Counted from the first letter of the stretch, positions 23,200 through 35,818 are shown. The stretch: DNA of 64,000 nt from Sabellastarte sp. h YS-2021 (GCA_964017235.1 OZ024936.1:91734537-91798536); one strand, 5' to 3'. A program made the numbers and translations. The notes: generated by a model not told the origin, from the sequence alone.

Positions 23200-24110
23200 A
23201 AATGTTTGGAAAACAGAGCTTCTACTGTACATATAAAGTTAGAACTATAAAATTCCACACAGTGTATGAAAGTGACAACTTAGGAAATTATTGCATATTC
23301 TTATCAAAGGTACGAGATTTGTGACAACATTTAGGCCACACATGTCTACTGCAACATTAAATTGGTGCTTTTACCGATATTTCACCGTCACAAATGAATG
23401 TCCCGCTTGTACAATAAGTCAGGAAGGTCAGGAGTGTAATCATGGCAACCCAATCTTTTTTGAAGAAAAGTCTCTTGATAAATCTTTTCAACTTCTAATA
23501 GTGATCGTGATTTACTTTTAGGCTTTAATTGTGATAGTCAGGTTTATGATGTAAGATTTAATTTCTGGGTTATAACATTACTTTTTTTCGGTCATAAGAC
23601 AATACATGTTTAATTGGAAAGTGTTTCTTTCCCTTCCTTTTCTTGCAAGGGTTAACTTATAGCAGGGGCATAGCATCAAAACTGACCAAGTCTTACAGTC
23701 GATCGTGAATGTGGAACAGCACCGATAATTTAGGTTGACTTCCATGGCTAATTTCCCACACTGTGATAAAATTTCACATTTCTAACATTTACAGCTGTTT
23801 TTATATAAAATATATATCACAAGAACATAAAGTACAACTTCTGTGCCTTCTTATTAATTACATTAGGACCTCCAATATCCAATATTCTATTATACAAATA
23901 TATATTGTATTTCCCTATATTTATACAAACGCGTATTTGTATTTCCCCATATTATACAAACACATACATTTGTATTTCCCTACATTATTCATACACTCCC
24001 CATGTTCTGAACACATATCCACTCCACATATCTTGTATTTATATTTCCCTATATCGGTTTGTACTGAATTTAGTATATTTATTGTTTTACATCACGTCTT
24101 CATTGGTTAT
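23200..24110. other. No gene seen; TATTTCCC short-period repeat
   Basis: Between about 23890 and 24060 the phrase TTGTATTTCCC(T/C)ATATT recurs about five times at irregular spacing of about 40 bp. It generates overlapping open frames without a recognised domain. Confidence 0.45.
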
Positions 24111-24115
24111 ATTGT

Positions 24116-24290
24116 GACGGGGAGATGGAAGGGCAGAGGAAACCAGTACATACAGTTGGTCAAGGTTATGTACTGTAAATTGCGGATGAATGGCAAGCGA
24201 CTACCAGCTTTCCCACATGAGGTCAGGCCGGGATTTGAACTCTGCTCTCAAAGGTCAGAGGAGAGTGTGTCACCACTGCATGATTTGTTT
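24116..24290 (-). mobile_element. tRNA-derived SINE (family 1), diverged
   Basis: The reverse complement has the family-1 order: CAGTGGTGACACACTC, AGAGTTCAAATCCCGG (B box), ATGTGGGAAAGCTGGTAG, CCTTGACCAACTGTATGTAC and GGTTTCCTCTGCCC. The 3' tail is short and target duplications are not evident. Confidence 0.7.
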
Positions 24291-24308
24291 GGGTAACGGT
24301 GTTAATAT

Positions 24309-24460
24309 AGGAATAAAAGACATATTCGAGTGCTTTATGATGGTTTTAAACTATCAATCGGCTGAATATTAAAGCCACAAAGCCTGAAGCTGAGTGCTTT
24401 AATACAGCAGATCGATAGTTTAAAACCATCATAAAGCACGAGAATTTGTCCTTTATTCCT
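24309..24460. repeat. Near-perfect long hairpin
   Basis: The left arm has GAATAAAAGACATATTC and GTGCTTTATGATGGTTTTAA; the right arm has the reverse complements TTAAAACCATCATAAAGCAC and GAATTTGTCCTTTATTCC. The arms are about 55-75 bp each with a small loop near 24385. Most likely a foldback MITE; a small-RNA precursor is possible but unsupported. TTCTAAAATGGT just outside is mirrored by ACCATTTTAGAA at about 24876, so a larger inverted-repeat element may enclose it. Confidence 0.7.
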
Positions 24461-24899
24461 ATTCTAAAATGGTTACATTGATATTTTGTTCCAAATAAGG
24501 GGTAAATCTTGCGCAAAAATCAAAACAAACCCAATGCCATGTTGGCTGTTCCATTAACTAAACATGCATAGTGATGGATGTGCAAACAGCCTTTTGGTTA
24601 AAATATTGTTAGAAAATCCCCCACAGAATTCGGTGATCTCATTAACAATAATGAGTAGTCGATCTTTAAATGAAATATTGACAATAATCCCCACTGAATT
24701 ATTTGACTTCGTATTTGTTGCATATAATTTATATTTTATTTTACCGTGAGTTGTTTACATTTGTATGCGAAGGGATGATGCACGCACAATTCAACAGCAT
24801 TGTTTTATTTACCGTTCTATATTCACGATTCCAGCACTGCGCAAAAGAAGTGTCCAAGGTCACTGTGCAGCGTACCATTTTAGAATATAAAACAATGAA

Positions 24900-26320
24900 A
24901 CACCAGAACACATACCAAGATTGGGAGAGAGGTCATAAAAGCAAATGTTCGGATAACAGAACTTTGCATATTGGAGGTTGTAGTGTATTCTCTATGTATA
25001 TACACATTCTTTAATCTACAACAAAAAGTATACACAGGACCAAAACAAACACATGTAAAATGGTTGTCCAAGAAAATCTACGACTTCAGAGATAGATTAA
25101 ACAGCTGAAAATCTAACTCGATCCAATCCTTATTGTTATTACTTCTAGTTTTACTGGCTATTTTAAGTTCTTCTTACAAATCTGGCTCAACACTTGTTAA
25201 TTGTTTCCGAAAATCATTCCATTTGCCAGGTACTTGAAATAAAGGAGATGGAATTTTACTAGCTTGTCCCTGGATTGGTAAAAGATACATGTGTACATGA
25301 GCCATAATTTAATACAAGAAATATCTTAGCAAGACACACAAAAAGTGAATCAACTTCATTAGTTTTTAAAAGTTGCCCTTAATGTGGATCTTTTCAAGAA
25401 CCATTTTCTTCATAAAGTACAGCAGGACCAATTTAAATCTGGCTAAAGTTTCAAGAATTTACACTAATCAAGCATGAGATTTTTCCCTTCCTTTTGTTAA
25501 ACTTATTATTTAAATAAATTAATACAAAACAGACCCCCAATATTTCTGGAATCTTTGAAATTACATCTTGCTTGCTGAAATAATGTGAAGATTTTTTTTC
25601 TTTGATTCAGTTAACACCAAATTGTCAATATGCTGGAATCGAGGCTATTTAGTGAGGACTCTCTTTAGCAGAATTTCTTTAAAATAGAAGTAAATGTAAG
25701 GAACTGATACTTTCGTAAACAAGTGCATTGATAGTACATATTTTATGGTAAATACTGCATCATTTTATTCTTTGAATCAAGCAAAGTGCTGAATATTAGA
25801 AGTGAAACAACCTTCATGTTGAATATTTTCAAAGTTTATCATTCGAAATAACAAACCGCAAACACTCAAGTGGAATGAAAATATTTTAAAACAAGCCAGA
25901 ATTCGGTAATTCCATTTTATACATAATTATAATAAATTCTTCTGTTACACTTGTAGTTCGTGGTCATGTGTATAAGTATCTCATTTCTACAATGAGAACA
26001 ATAAATTTCATATAAATTATACCAGTTCCACTTTTTTTGATGCCAAGTGCAGGCAGATAGTGGCTCGGATGACACCTTAACATGGTGGCCCCCTGTCATT
26101 GGGTGCAATCTCCGGTGAATTTTACATTTCTTTCTCTACCCGGATATCTGAAAGTTCTGGATAACTTGATGTCTTTATCAAGTCTTCTGAAATTCCACTA
26201 AACACGTATAATAGTTTGTTTTTTTCACACAATATTTGCTTTATTTTTTTACAGAAATATAATGTTTTATCTCAGACATATTTCTTTTTTACACAAACAA
26301 CCTTTTTATGTTTCAATGGT
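24900..26320. other. No gene seen
   Basis: AT-rich, no recognised repeat, exon or RNA gene. Confidence 0.5.
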
Positions 26321-26343
26321 AATTTCCAGTCCCATTCACACTA

Positions 26344-26553
26344 CAGGTGGTATACCCTGCAGCAAAAGTGGTATACCCTGGGGCAAAAGTGGTATACCCT
26401 GCGGCAAAAGTGGTATACCCTGCAGCAAAAGTGGTATACCCTGCGGCAAAAGTGGTATACCCTGCGGCAAAAGTGGTATACCCTGCAGCAAAAGTGGTAT
26501 ACCCTGCGGCAAAAGTGGTATACCCTGCAGCAAAAGTGGTATACCCTGCGGCA
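26344..26553 (+). repeat. 21-bp minisatellite, about 10 copies
   Basis: The unit GTGGTATACCCTGCRGCAAAA is repeated about ten times with only one variable position of note (CAG, CGG or GGG). Because 21 is a multiple of three and the unit lacks stops in most frames, several open frames of about 100 residues run through it on both strands (GIPCGKS-type heptads). These are consequences of the repeat, not evidence of a protein. Confidence 0.95.
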
Positions 26554-26902
26554 AAAAGTTTTACTCGGCAGCGGAACCGCCTCCTCTCTTCTAAGGTTTG
26601 GTGTATCAGGTATGACGACCAACCTCCATTTATCTCCATTCACCTTATGTTGCCCTAGCACTAACGTGTCACATCGAGTTGCAACCTTGTATAAACCACG
26701 GACCACGCCTTCAGTTACCTTGTATGAAATTCTCATGGTTCCCAGTGTTGATTCTAGGAATTTTAAAAAGTGGGGGCGACCCCCGAACACTTCGAAAAAT
26801 GTGGGGGGCGGAGTAAAAATTGTGTGTGTGTGTGTGGGGGGGGGCAAGTTCAAGATCCAGTTTAAATCAAAGAAAAATATTTTTAAGGTTATTTAGTCAT
26901 TT

Positions 26903-27109
26903 TTAACAGTGGATTTCTGTATACATGATCAAAGCCACTTGGCTAACCATTTTAGCTGAAGGCTTGTCTTTGCCTTTTTCAGGTCTCTCGTCTTTTCGCT
27001 TCATATATTTCCCGCATTGCCTTATAAATAACGCGTTCTCATATAATTTTGCTGCCGCAGACTCCAAGAAAATCCGCGTTTGTTGGCGAATTAATGCGCG
27101 ATCCCGCAA
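26903..27109 (-). other. Possible transposon-derived coding fragment
   Basis: The frame reads RDRALIRQQTRIFLESAAAK, then LYENALFIRQCGKYMKRKDE, then a lysine-rich tail. Composition is protein-like (helical, basic) and it lies inside the TIR element at 26331-27275, so it could be a relic of its transposase or an accessory protein. No family is recognised. Confidence 0.25.
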
Positions 27110-27440
27110 GAAACGCGTCCTAGAAGCAACACTGGGTTCCTATTTAAAACACGGAAATTTTAAACATTTTAAAGGAACTGGAGGGTTCGCCACTGCGTCA
27201 CAAGTTCACATAGGGATATCAGATGGTAGTTGGAAGGCCTACTACCGTCGGGTATAACACCTGTAGTGTGAATAGGATTATATCATTAAAACGTGGCTTG
27301 TACGTGGACTGAAGCAATAAAGACAAACAAACAAACAACAACATGCGCTTATAATACAGTGTTGCAAAAATAAAAGATACCATATAAGGAATGCAGCATG
27401 AATTTATATTTACATGAATAATTCCACTTAAGGATACAAC

Positions 27441-27650
27441 TCAGTTGGTTTTTGTGGAACTAGAACCTCCAATATCCACACGATCAGGTTCTAGTCGTGC
27501 CAGTTCCTTGACAAGGGATCGTGTATCAATGTTTTCAATAATTATCGATATACCTCTCTGAATTTCAATATTGATACTAACAGTCTCAACATTAATATTA
27601 ACTCTCAATGCCAAATTTTGCAAATGTTTGTAGTTTATCAGATCTCCTGG
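27441..27650 (-). CDS. Possible terminal coding exon, unidentified
   Basis: An acceptor-like TGATTGTACCCAG (minus strand, ending near 27646) is followed by about 67 open codons ending in TGA. They include INVETVSINIEIQRG, IIENIDTRSLVKELARLEPD and RVDIGGSSSTKTN. The composition resembles real protein more than the surrounding AT-rich frames. No domain is recognised and no upstream exon was found on the minus strand; the GGAACTAGAACCT/AGGTTCTAGT palindrome within it is a warning that it may be repeat-derived. Confidence 0.25.
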   Translation of the reverse strand, partial: PGDLINYKHLQNLALRVNINVETVSINIEIQRGISIIIENIDTRSLVKELARLEPDRVDIGGSSSTKTN

Positions 27651-28020
27651 GTACAATCATTGGTATAAAATACACCAGAAAATTTAGTTGTTTGTGTATC
27701 TGGCTTGTATTAAAGTCAGAATAAGTATTCTAGAAGTGTTGGAACTACAAGCCATAAAAGGGCCACATGGTGGAATGGGGGAGGGGGGGATATACAGAGC
27801 AGGAAACCTTTTTTTTTTGTATATAGAAGCACCACTAACTATACAGACTTAGAATTACAAACTCGTCAACAAGAGTCAATTTTCCATTAATATTTAATGT
27901 TAAACTAAAGCAACCTAAAAATATATTCAATACACCATAAGAAAGGTCTTTTTACAGAGCTTCTGCTTGATTTTGTTCCATTAAAATTCTTACAGAAATG
28001 ACGGATAAATCACAGGTTAA

Positions 28021-29502
28021 AAATAGCATCAGAGATGCCCGTACCCAACAGCCTGGGGAAATAGTTTCCAACACCATGATATATAGAAGTAGTCAAACAG
28101 TACAAAGGCCTAGATACTTTCAGAGCAGTGTCAGTGTCCAAATCATGTTTAAGTAGAGAAAGCAACATCTAAGAGAAGGAAACTGCATGTAAAGATTAAG
28201 TATTAAAACAGGACAACTCAGTAAACTGTAAATTATGAAAATTTAAGACTTCTCCCATTTTACTATTCATTTGTATGGTCGAATTATGGTTTGAATGTTT
28301 TGAATATTACCCATACATACAGATGTGGCAATACATGCTTATGTGTGGTGTTGGGGCAAAACCTGTGGCTCACTTGATGAAATACCATCTGTTACAATGG
28401 GACGTTGCAAAAGTAAACCCTGAAATAAATTCTAATATGACTTTAACAGTGCTTAATCTACATCAAAAGACACCCAAAGGTGCAACAACCAGGATTAAAG
28501 TAAAAAGATATAACAGAGATATAAGAGAGATAAAATAGTATCAGATATCCCCGTAGAGAGATAACATAGCATCAGATATGCAAGATCAAAGGTCAAATCC
28601 AGGTCACACCATGATGTTGCACACCTATAGCCCCAAACCAATGTCCCTACCAAATATCAACTTCCTACATCTTATGGTTTCCGAGATATAGACCAGACAA
28701 GGCATTATAGGTCAAGGTCACTACGTCAAGGTCAACGGTCAAATCAAGGTCACACCATGACGTTTTACATCTACACATTCTAGCCAATGTCCCTACCCAG
28801 TATCAGCTTCCTACACCTTATGGTTGCTGAGATATAGCCCAGACAAGCTTTTAGAGGTCAAGGTCACTACAGCAAGGTCAAATCAAGTTCACACCATGAC
28901 ATTGCACACCTATAACCCCTAACCACCGTCCGTACCTAGTATCAACTTCCTACACCTTACAGTTTTCAAGATATAGGCCAGACAAGATTTATATGTCATG
29001 GTCACTATGGCAAGGTCAAAGGTCAAATAAAGGTCACACCACGACGTTGCACACCTACACTCCATAACCAATGTCCCAATTAAATATCAACTTCCTACAC
29101 CTTACAGTTTCCGAGATATAGCCCGGACAAGATTTTATACGTAAAGGTCACTACGGCAAGGTCAAAGGTCAAATTAAGGTCAGACCATGATGTTGCACAC
29201 CTACACCCCCTAACCAATGTCCCTACCAAATATCAACTTCCTACACCTTATGGTTTCCGAGATATAGCCCGGACAAGATTTTCAAATTCAAGGTCACTAC
29301 GGCAAGGTCAAGGGCCAAATCTAGGTCACACCATCACGCTGCACACATACAACCCCTAACCAATGTCCCTACCAAGTATTAACTTCCTACGTCTTACGGT
29401 TTCTGAGATACAGGCCGGACAAACTTTTTCCCACCGCCCGCCTATCCGGACACCATGGGTGAAAACAATACCCCGACACCCTCAATGTCTGTGAGGTGAA
29501 AA
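28021..29502 (+). mobile_element. 146-bp-monomer satellite element, copy A
   Basis: It starts AAATAGCATCAGAGATGCCC followed by the conserved left arm (about 500 bp), then six monomers with ATCARCTTCCTACACCTTA near 28655, 28801, 28938, 29084, 29232 and 29378. A GC-rich CCCACCGCCCGCC segment and a decayed terminal hairpin (ACCCCGACACCC ... GTCTGTGAGGT) end at about 29502. No protein is encoded. Confidence 0.85.
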
Positions 29503-31536
29503 CTGAAGTTTTTATATTCACTGGTGACCCCATATATATGACAGGCTTTTTTGCAATATTCTTTATATATGGAGTTATTTTACAGATTATTCACACAACA
29601 TGGTGAATGATAAAAGTGAAACATCCCTCATTGGACATATACCAAAAAAAGTAACACTGACGAAGACAAACTCTTGCAACCCACTTGTATAATAACGTCA
29701 TCTTCATTCATATATTTTTTTTTTTTTGTATCTGTCATTCAGACAATTTCTCTATTATATATAAAAGCTTCTTTTTGCGCAATGGAAGCATCAACAATAA
29801 TAATGTATTTTACAGCGTGAAATGGTATTTCAATATCGATCATGTATTTGTACACAATCTTGGACTTTTACTTATATTTACAACATAAACAGCATCAACA
29901 TAAATTACTACTCAATTCTATAAATTAAACAGGAGGGTTTTTCTTCAAAAAGGAAAGACAATACCACACACTAAAGCTAGGTCAGTTGCTTACTCTTTAA
30001 CAAAATAATCCAATTAAAATGATATAAATTAAATTTGAAAAAAAAAATAAATCCAAGTAAAATGATACAATCCCATAACGAAACAATCACAGTCAAAACA
30101 CTTTTAAATGGGAATCTGCTGAGTTGAATTGTTTTCTTTGGAAGAGCTAAACGCTATATCTCCACCAATCAATCAAATCAATCAATCAGTTGTCCACCCC
30201 TCCCGCTCCCCAACTCATTATCTGGAATTTTGGTCAAGTGAAAGTATTTATTGCGGTCTCACCAGATTCCACCTAAAAGTGCTTCAACTGTGTGTCTTAA
30301 AACCAGACTACCAACTAATTAACAGTTTACGCACAATATCAATAAAGGTATTTCTCAAACATCTAGGCCCGCCCTGTCTTAGTTTTATATATTGAGTTGT
30401 TAGTATTGGTATCGCATAGCAATATTTGAAAATCAACTGATAAAGTTTCTGAGTTTCAATATCGATTGCATGTTGCAGAGATAACGTATAAAGCCATTTT
30501 TTCTTAACAGGATGGCCATATGGGGTACCTTTGGTACTGAGGGACTATTTCACCAGAATTCAATTCTTCAACAGGTACCTGTCACAGTTACAAAGTATAG
30601 CATTCAACTGCTAATATTCAGGTAGAGAAAAAAGTACAATAAACATCTAAATAAATTGTACCTTTCCTTAGTTGCAAAGCACAAAAAGAAAAGAACCCCA
30701 ACCCATAGTAGCTTAACAGGTACTCGAGTTCTGCTTTAAAATGCCCCCACAGGTACTTGGGTACTACTTAAACATTCCCCCCACCACATTTATGTCTCTG
30801 AAGTCCAAATATCAACATCATTGTACTTTAAAATGAGAAGTCTGTTTTATACTTGAGACCTGACCTATTTTCTTCTCCTTTTTTCAGTCTATCTTATCTA
30901 CGATGGATGGGTTTTCGATATGACAACGTAAATGGACAATGCTGCGCAGCCAATATTATCAGACATAAAACAACAATAATAAATCCTCAAATTTGCTGGT
31001 TCAATGTGACTGCATATCCATTTCTAAAATATTGTAAAAATGCCATCCAAAAACGAGGCCGATAGCTTTTATTTTAAATGATCGAAAAGGTGAATATATC
31101 GAAAACCCGTGTATCGGCTATAATATACGCACAGGGAGGTACCTAATACACGTATACAACAGCAAATGAACGAATGACACATTTCACAATTTGCTTTCAA
31201 GGAACTTTAATTCTAACTGACAATTTGTTCTAAAATATAATATGTTATCTGCCCATCACCATTTTAACTAGATTTCACTGTCCTTTCTTCTGTCCATCCT
31301 TCTATGCTAAAAAATAAAACTCCTTCATTTTTAGCAATTAGGTCCATTTTGTCCTTTTTTCTGTCTATCTTCTCTTCTCTCCATCTTAATGCTGGACAAC
31401 CCATTTATTTTATAATCTATCTTACAAAATATATCCTCAATACAAACTCATTTCATTGGAAAATATCATTTCCCCCCCACCAATATTTGTTTCCTATATA
31501 TCACATGTCTTCTAAACCTTTCTGTCCGTCAATTCT
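29503..31536. other. Region downstream of TM9SF1; no gene seen
   Basis: Presumably includes the TM9SF1 3' UTR on the minus strand just left of the stop codon. Candidate polyadenylation signals cannot be singled out among many AT-rich matches. Short frames lack domains. Confidence 0.45.
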
Positions 31537-31738
31537 TCAGTCCATCTTGATGTTAACATAGATGTAGCGTATGAACGACAGCGACGCAAAGAATGAGACC
31601 GTTCCCAGCATCAGGAAGAAGACGTAACATGCCAGCACGGTGTAACCGAAGAACTCCACAGTCTGCAGCAAACCGGACATGTTACTACGCTTGAAGTAGT
31701 AGAAGAGTGAATACAGGAACACAAACACGCCAGTGGAT
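31537..31738 (-). CDS. TM9SF1: TM9SF1 last exon and stop
   Basis: It joins the GG of exon 7 to give [20 protein letters not shown] and continues [20 protein letters not shown], ending [12 protein letters not shown] then TGA (31539-31537). The final two helices and the short cytosolic KMD tail, of the KxD/E type that binds COPI in this family, are intact. The acceptor is a clean polypyrimidine TTTTTTTTCAG. The [14 protein letters not shown] stretch marks TM9SF1 rather than TM9SF2, 3 or 4. Confidence 0.97.
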
Positions 31739-31744
31739 CTGAAA

Positions 31745-32700
31745 AAAAATAAATAAAATCAACAAAATACAGATATGATTACGTTATTAACTTGGACTCA
31801 GAACACACAAGTACACCCTTCTATAACAATGGATCCGACTAATCTTGTACCAGGAGAAGAATTCAGTCATACAAGTTCCTGAATACTGAACTAGAGATAT
31901 CGGGGCCTGTTGCTACAACTGATCTTTATGAATTGTAGCAGTCTGGAACAAGTCTTACGGACAATCTTTTGTGTCAATAGAACCAGTCAAAGTAGCCTAC
32001 AGAGTATTAATACGGGCTAGGTCTTACAATGAGTCATGCTAGTGGAACAGGGCTATAATATCTTCATTTACTGATATTTGTCTCTCAAGTCACAGCTCTG
32101 CCTATCTGATCAAAATAGAGGTCGGATATTACTGAATGGCATAGTAATCAATGTATCCATTATTAATTATGTAATAAATCCACATTGTATTTGACATGCA
32201 AATAACTATTTCCATTTATCTTAGTTCTTTTATCTCTAAAAAATTCCGAAGTAATTCAATAGTTCTTTTTCTAGTTTTCTCTACAAGTTTTTATACTACC
32301 TTTTCTTTTAAAAAAAAATAAGGATGACATACACTTATTATTTAACATAAAACGTATTCGTTGAAACCTGTCACATAGGAACTTTATTGTGCTCTTTGAA
32401 ACAAGGTGGATTTTATTATCTCCCACCCTGCTGGACCAGTAGGAAATAATAAACTCCCCAGTAACAAATAGTGTCAAAATGGCTAATTACACTGAATTCA
32501 TTGAGAATCTGACAAAACCTTAACACACACTTTAATGGAGCATAAAAATATCATCTCCAATAAATTATCGCATTTCTAATTACTAATCTGACACAGAATG
32601 TAACTCATACTAACTCATTCTAATAAGTAAAGGGGGAGGGGGGGGGGGGGTGTCTAATTCTATTTAAAGTATAAATTCTTCAACTAAATGAAGTTAATGA
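31745..32700. other. TM9SF1 last intron, unique part
   Basis: AT-rich intronic sequence. A G tract of about 15 (32637-32651) is present. No recognised repeats or exons. Confidence 0.5.
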
Positions 32701-32715
32701 ACATACCATAATGTG

Positions 32716-33094
32716 TAGGGCTGCAAATGGTTACTCAAGCCTCTACAGACGAGTCAGTCTTTACAAGGACTCGAGTCTATTTTAAGTACTCGATTACTCG
32801 CAAGGTATTGTATTATCGCCCATGAAATGAAACATTTGTGTAAAATATGCTACACTCCTGCATTTCCACCACATAATATCAAATAAAGTTGTGGTTTCAG
32901 CCTAAAAATGTGTAATATTCTCTATTTTCTATAATACCTGGTTAAATAGAAGATGTTTTTCTTGCAAAGTTTTGTTATCATTTGTTAAAGGAAGACTTCT
33001 AATGGTAGGTACTAAATCTTTCGATTACTCGAATTCCGGTAGGTTGTCAGAGTGTGGGTACTCGGGGCTGTTTTTAGCACCCGTCCAAGCCCTA
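32716..33094. mobile_element. hAT-like MITE
   Basis: The left end TAGGGCTGCAAATGG and right end CCAAGCCCTA share the TAGGGCT terminus. The outside octamers ATAATGTG (32708-32715) and AAAATTTG (33095-33102) match at 6 of 8 positions, fitting an aged 8-bp target duplication. Internal GATTACTCG and GAGTACTTA-type modules are mirrored. Confidence 0.6.
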
Positions 33095-33105
33095 AAAATT
33101 TGTGT

Positions 33106-35121
33106 AACTAGAAATAGGACGCCCTGTTGATAGTAGATGCGAATAGAAACAGGATAGCATAGAAGAACACACATTATCATGTGTAATGTCCACCCCATGA
33201 ACCTTGCCCAAATTGTACAGTAGTCTTACAAGACCCTGTTTCATTTGTAAAATATATCAATGATGCTTAAATATTTATTAGTGTAGATGTAAATTATTTC
33301 AGCTTCATGCCTTTTTGCATTGGTTGGGTTGAAAATTTTGACGAAATCACTCTATCTTGCACGGTTAAGAAGATAGAAGCAAATTCCTGTTTTTCTATTT
33401 TTGGCAAAAATTTGAAAATTCAAAATGGCCGCCATTTTTGGGAAAAGGAAAATTTTTGGAAAATTGCCAAGAGTACATTTCTTAGATACCCTATGGGTCG
33501 AAAATTTCAATGAAATAACTCTATTTTGCACGGTTAAGGCCAGTTTGTGTTTTTCCATTTTGGGCAAAAATTCAAAATGGCCGCCATACGTGGGGAGGGG
33601 AAAATTTTTCGAAACTTGTAAGGAGTACATTTCTTAGATACCCTGTGGGTCGAAAATTTCGATGAAATCGCTCTATCTCGCACGGTTAAGGAGATAGTAG
33701 CAAATTTGTGTTTTGCCATTGTTGGTAAAAATTCGAAAATTCAAAATGGCCGCCATTTTTGGGGAGGGGAAAATTTTTTGAAAATTGCAAAGATTACATT
33801 CCTTAGATAACCTGTGGGTCGAAAATTGTGACGAAATCGCTCTATCTCGCATGGTTAAGGAGATAGAAGCAAATTTGTGTTTTGCCATTTTTGGCAAAAA
33901 TTTGAAAATTCAAAATGGCCGCCATTTTAGGGGAGGGGAAATTTTTTTTTTAAATTGCCAAGAATAGAATGCTCAAATACCTGTGGGTCGAAAATTTTGA
34001 CGAAATCGCTCTATCTCGCACGGTTAAGGAGATAGAAGTAAATTTGTGTTTTGCCATTTTTGCCAAAAATTCGAAAATTCAAAATGGACGCCATTTTTGG
34101 GGAGGGGAAAATTTTTTGAAAATTGTAAAGATTACATTCCTTAGATACCCTGTGGGTCGAAATTTTCGACGAAATCGCTCTATCTCGCACGGTTAAGGAG
34201 ATAGAAGCAAATTTGTGTTTTGCCATTTTTGGCAAAAATTCGAAAATTCAAAATGGCCGCCATTTTTGGGGAGGGGAAAATTTTTTTGAAAATTGCAGAG
34301 TACACTCCTTAGATACCCTGTGGGTTGAAAATTTCGACGAAATCGCTCTATCTCACACAGTTAAAGAGATAGAAGGAAATTTGTGTTTTTCTAAAATTCA
34401 AAATGACCGCCATTTTTGGGGAGGGGGAAAATTTTTTTAAAATTGGCAAGAGTAGAATTGTCAGATACCCTGTGGGTCAAAAATTTCGACGAAATCGCTC
34501 TATCTCGCACGGTTAAGGAGATAGAAGCAAATTAGTGTTTTGCCATTTTTGGCAAAAATTCGAAAATTCAAAATGGCCGCCATTTTTGGGGAGGGGAAAA
34601 TTTTTTGAAAATTGCATAGATTGCATTCCTTAGATACCCTGTGGGTCAAAAATTCTGTCGAAATCGCTCTATCTCTTACGGTTTCTGAGATATTAGCAAA
34701 TTACTCAAAAGTAGTACTGAAAATACACAATGAAGTACCTAAATGGCTAGTACTCATGTACTGACAAAGCTATCAGTCCAAAATGCAATACCAAGCGAGC
34801 TATGGACATAACAATCTTGTATTCAAAATTGTAGTAAAATATCTTTAATTATTTTGGCTTAAATGCACGGAAACCAATGGGTACTGAAAATAGCTGTACT
34901 TAAGTATTACTCAGTAAGCAAAAGAGGTACAACAGCCAAAAGCAATCCCAAGCAAGCTACTGACCCAATAAGCCTGCATACTAAATTTGGTGACAATAGC
35001 TCTAATACTTTTCCTTTAAATGAGCGGAAACCATGCGTGACGCCGGACATCGGACGCCGGACATCGGACGGCGGAAAAAGCAAAAATAATGTATCCACCC
35101 CCCAGGGGGGTGGACATAATA
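33106..35121 (+). mobile_element. 169-bp satellite block 1 (family 2), about 9 monomers and tail
   Basis: The left flank AACTAGAAATAGG...CCTGTTGATAG is followed by about nine monomers of about 169 bp (33330-34680). Each has GACGAAATCGCTCTATCTCG, AAGGAGATAGAAGCAAAT, AAAATGGCCGCCATTTTTGG and TTAGATACCCTGTGGGTC. The right arm (34690-35121) has CCAAATTTGGTGACAAT, a GACGCCGGACATCGGACG stretch and a terminal hairpin CCACCCCCCAGGGGGGTGG before ACATAATA. The many ORFs of about 70 residues inside are frame echoes of the monomer. Block 2 at 39212-42479 has the same flanks. Confidence 0.88.
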
Positions 35122-35187
35122 AATGCTCATTCTCTCACAATTGACAGTGATCAAGTGTAAGAATTTAAAGCAAACAGTACTTAGCAT

Positions 35188-35810
35188 TAGTGCTGTAACG
35201 AGTTGACCGAAACTCGAGTTATAACTCGGTGGTTGATATTTGGAGATCACATTGATTTAAGCAATTTAAGCTTGAGTTCTTAAGAAATAAATAATAACAT
35301 GCTAACCTTGTTACAAACCAACACTTTTGCAACTTACCTAACTATAAAAAGGTAAAAATCAATGAGCAATGGTCGGTTTTTATCTACCTTACTTACGTGG
35401 CTGTTCCATAAAGTGCACATACACAGCCTTGCATTGTGATAATTTGTGAGTTTTAACTTTTTGTTTACAAACTTTTTTCATTTCTAAATGTTCTATTTTG
35501 CAGCAGTTATTTTAAGAAGCTTAAAACATAAATGTATCAGTTGATCTTGTACAAAGTAGATGCAAGAAAAGTGAAAATGCTCAAATTAACTAAACCGTCG
35601 AAACAAGGATACTTGACTATACCTGTACAATTTTACCTGCAACAAAATATATTTCCTTGCAATAAAAAAGGTACTAAACACATTTAATGGCTATATTTGG
35701 ACATTATGTTATTTCATTTATATTTATGTCATTTACTCAAGTTCAGCTCGAGTTCATCTCGCATCTAACAGGCAATCCACGATCTACAGAACTCGCTGAT
35801 AACAGCCCTA
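35188..35810. mobile_element. hAT-like MITE with 8-bp target duplication
   Basis: The left end TAGTGCTGTAACGAG and right end CAGCCCTA form inverted termini. The target duplication CTTAGCAT (35180-35187) versus CTCAGCAT (35811-35818) matches at 7 of 8. Internal CTCGAGTT modules recur near both ends (35208-35226, 35745-35760). The next hAT-like element begins at once on the right. Confidence 0.75.
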
Positions 35811-35818
35811 CTCAGCAT

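Larger units (their letters stand above)
26331..27275. mobile_element. TIR element containing a 21-bp minisatellite
   Basis: The left terminus CATTCACACTACAGGTGG with TATACCC is mirrored at the right by GGGTATAACACCTGTAGTGTG followed by AATAGG, about 26 bp of inverted match. Internal sequence holds the 21-bp array at the left and a GC-richer segment (26690-27260) with short frames on both strands. A similar terminus (CCATTCAAACTACAGGCG) appears at 44480. The superfamily is not determined and the target duplication is unclear. Confidence 0.6.

Noticed and set aside
26313-26896. Long overlapping frames with GIPCGKS or WYTLQQK repeats
   Set aside because: The 21-bp unit is a multiple of three and lacks stops, so several frames stay open by construction; there is no splice or start context.
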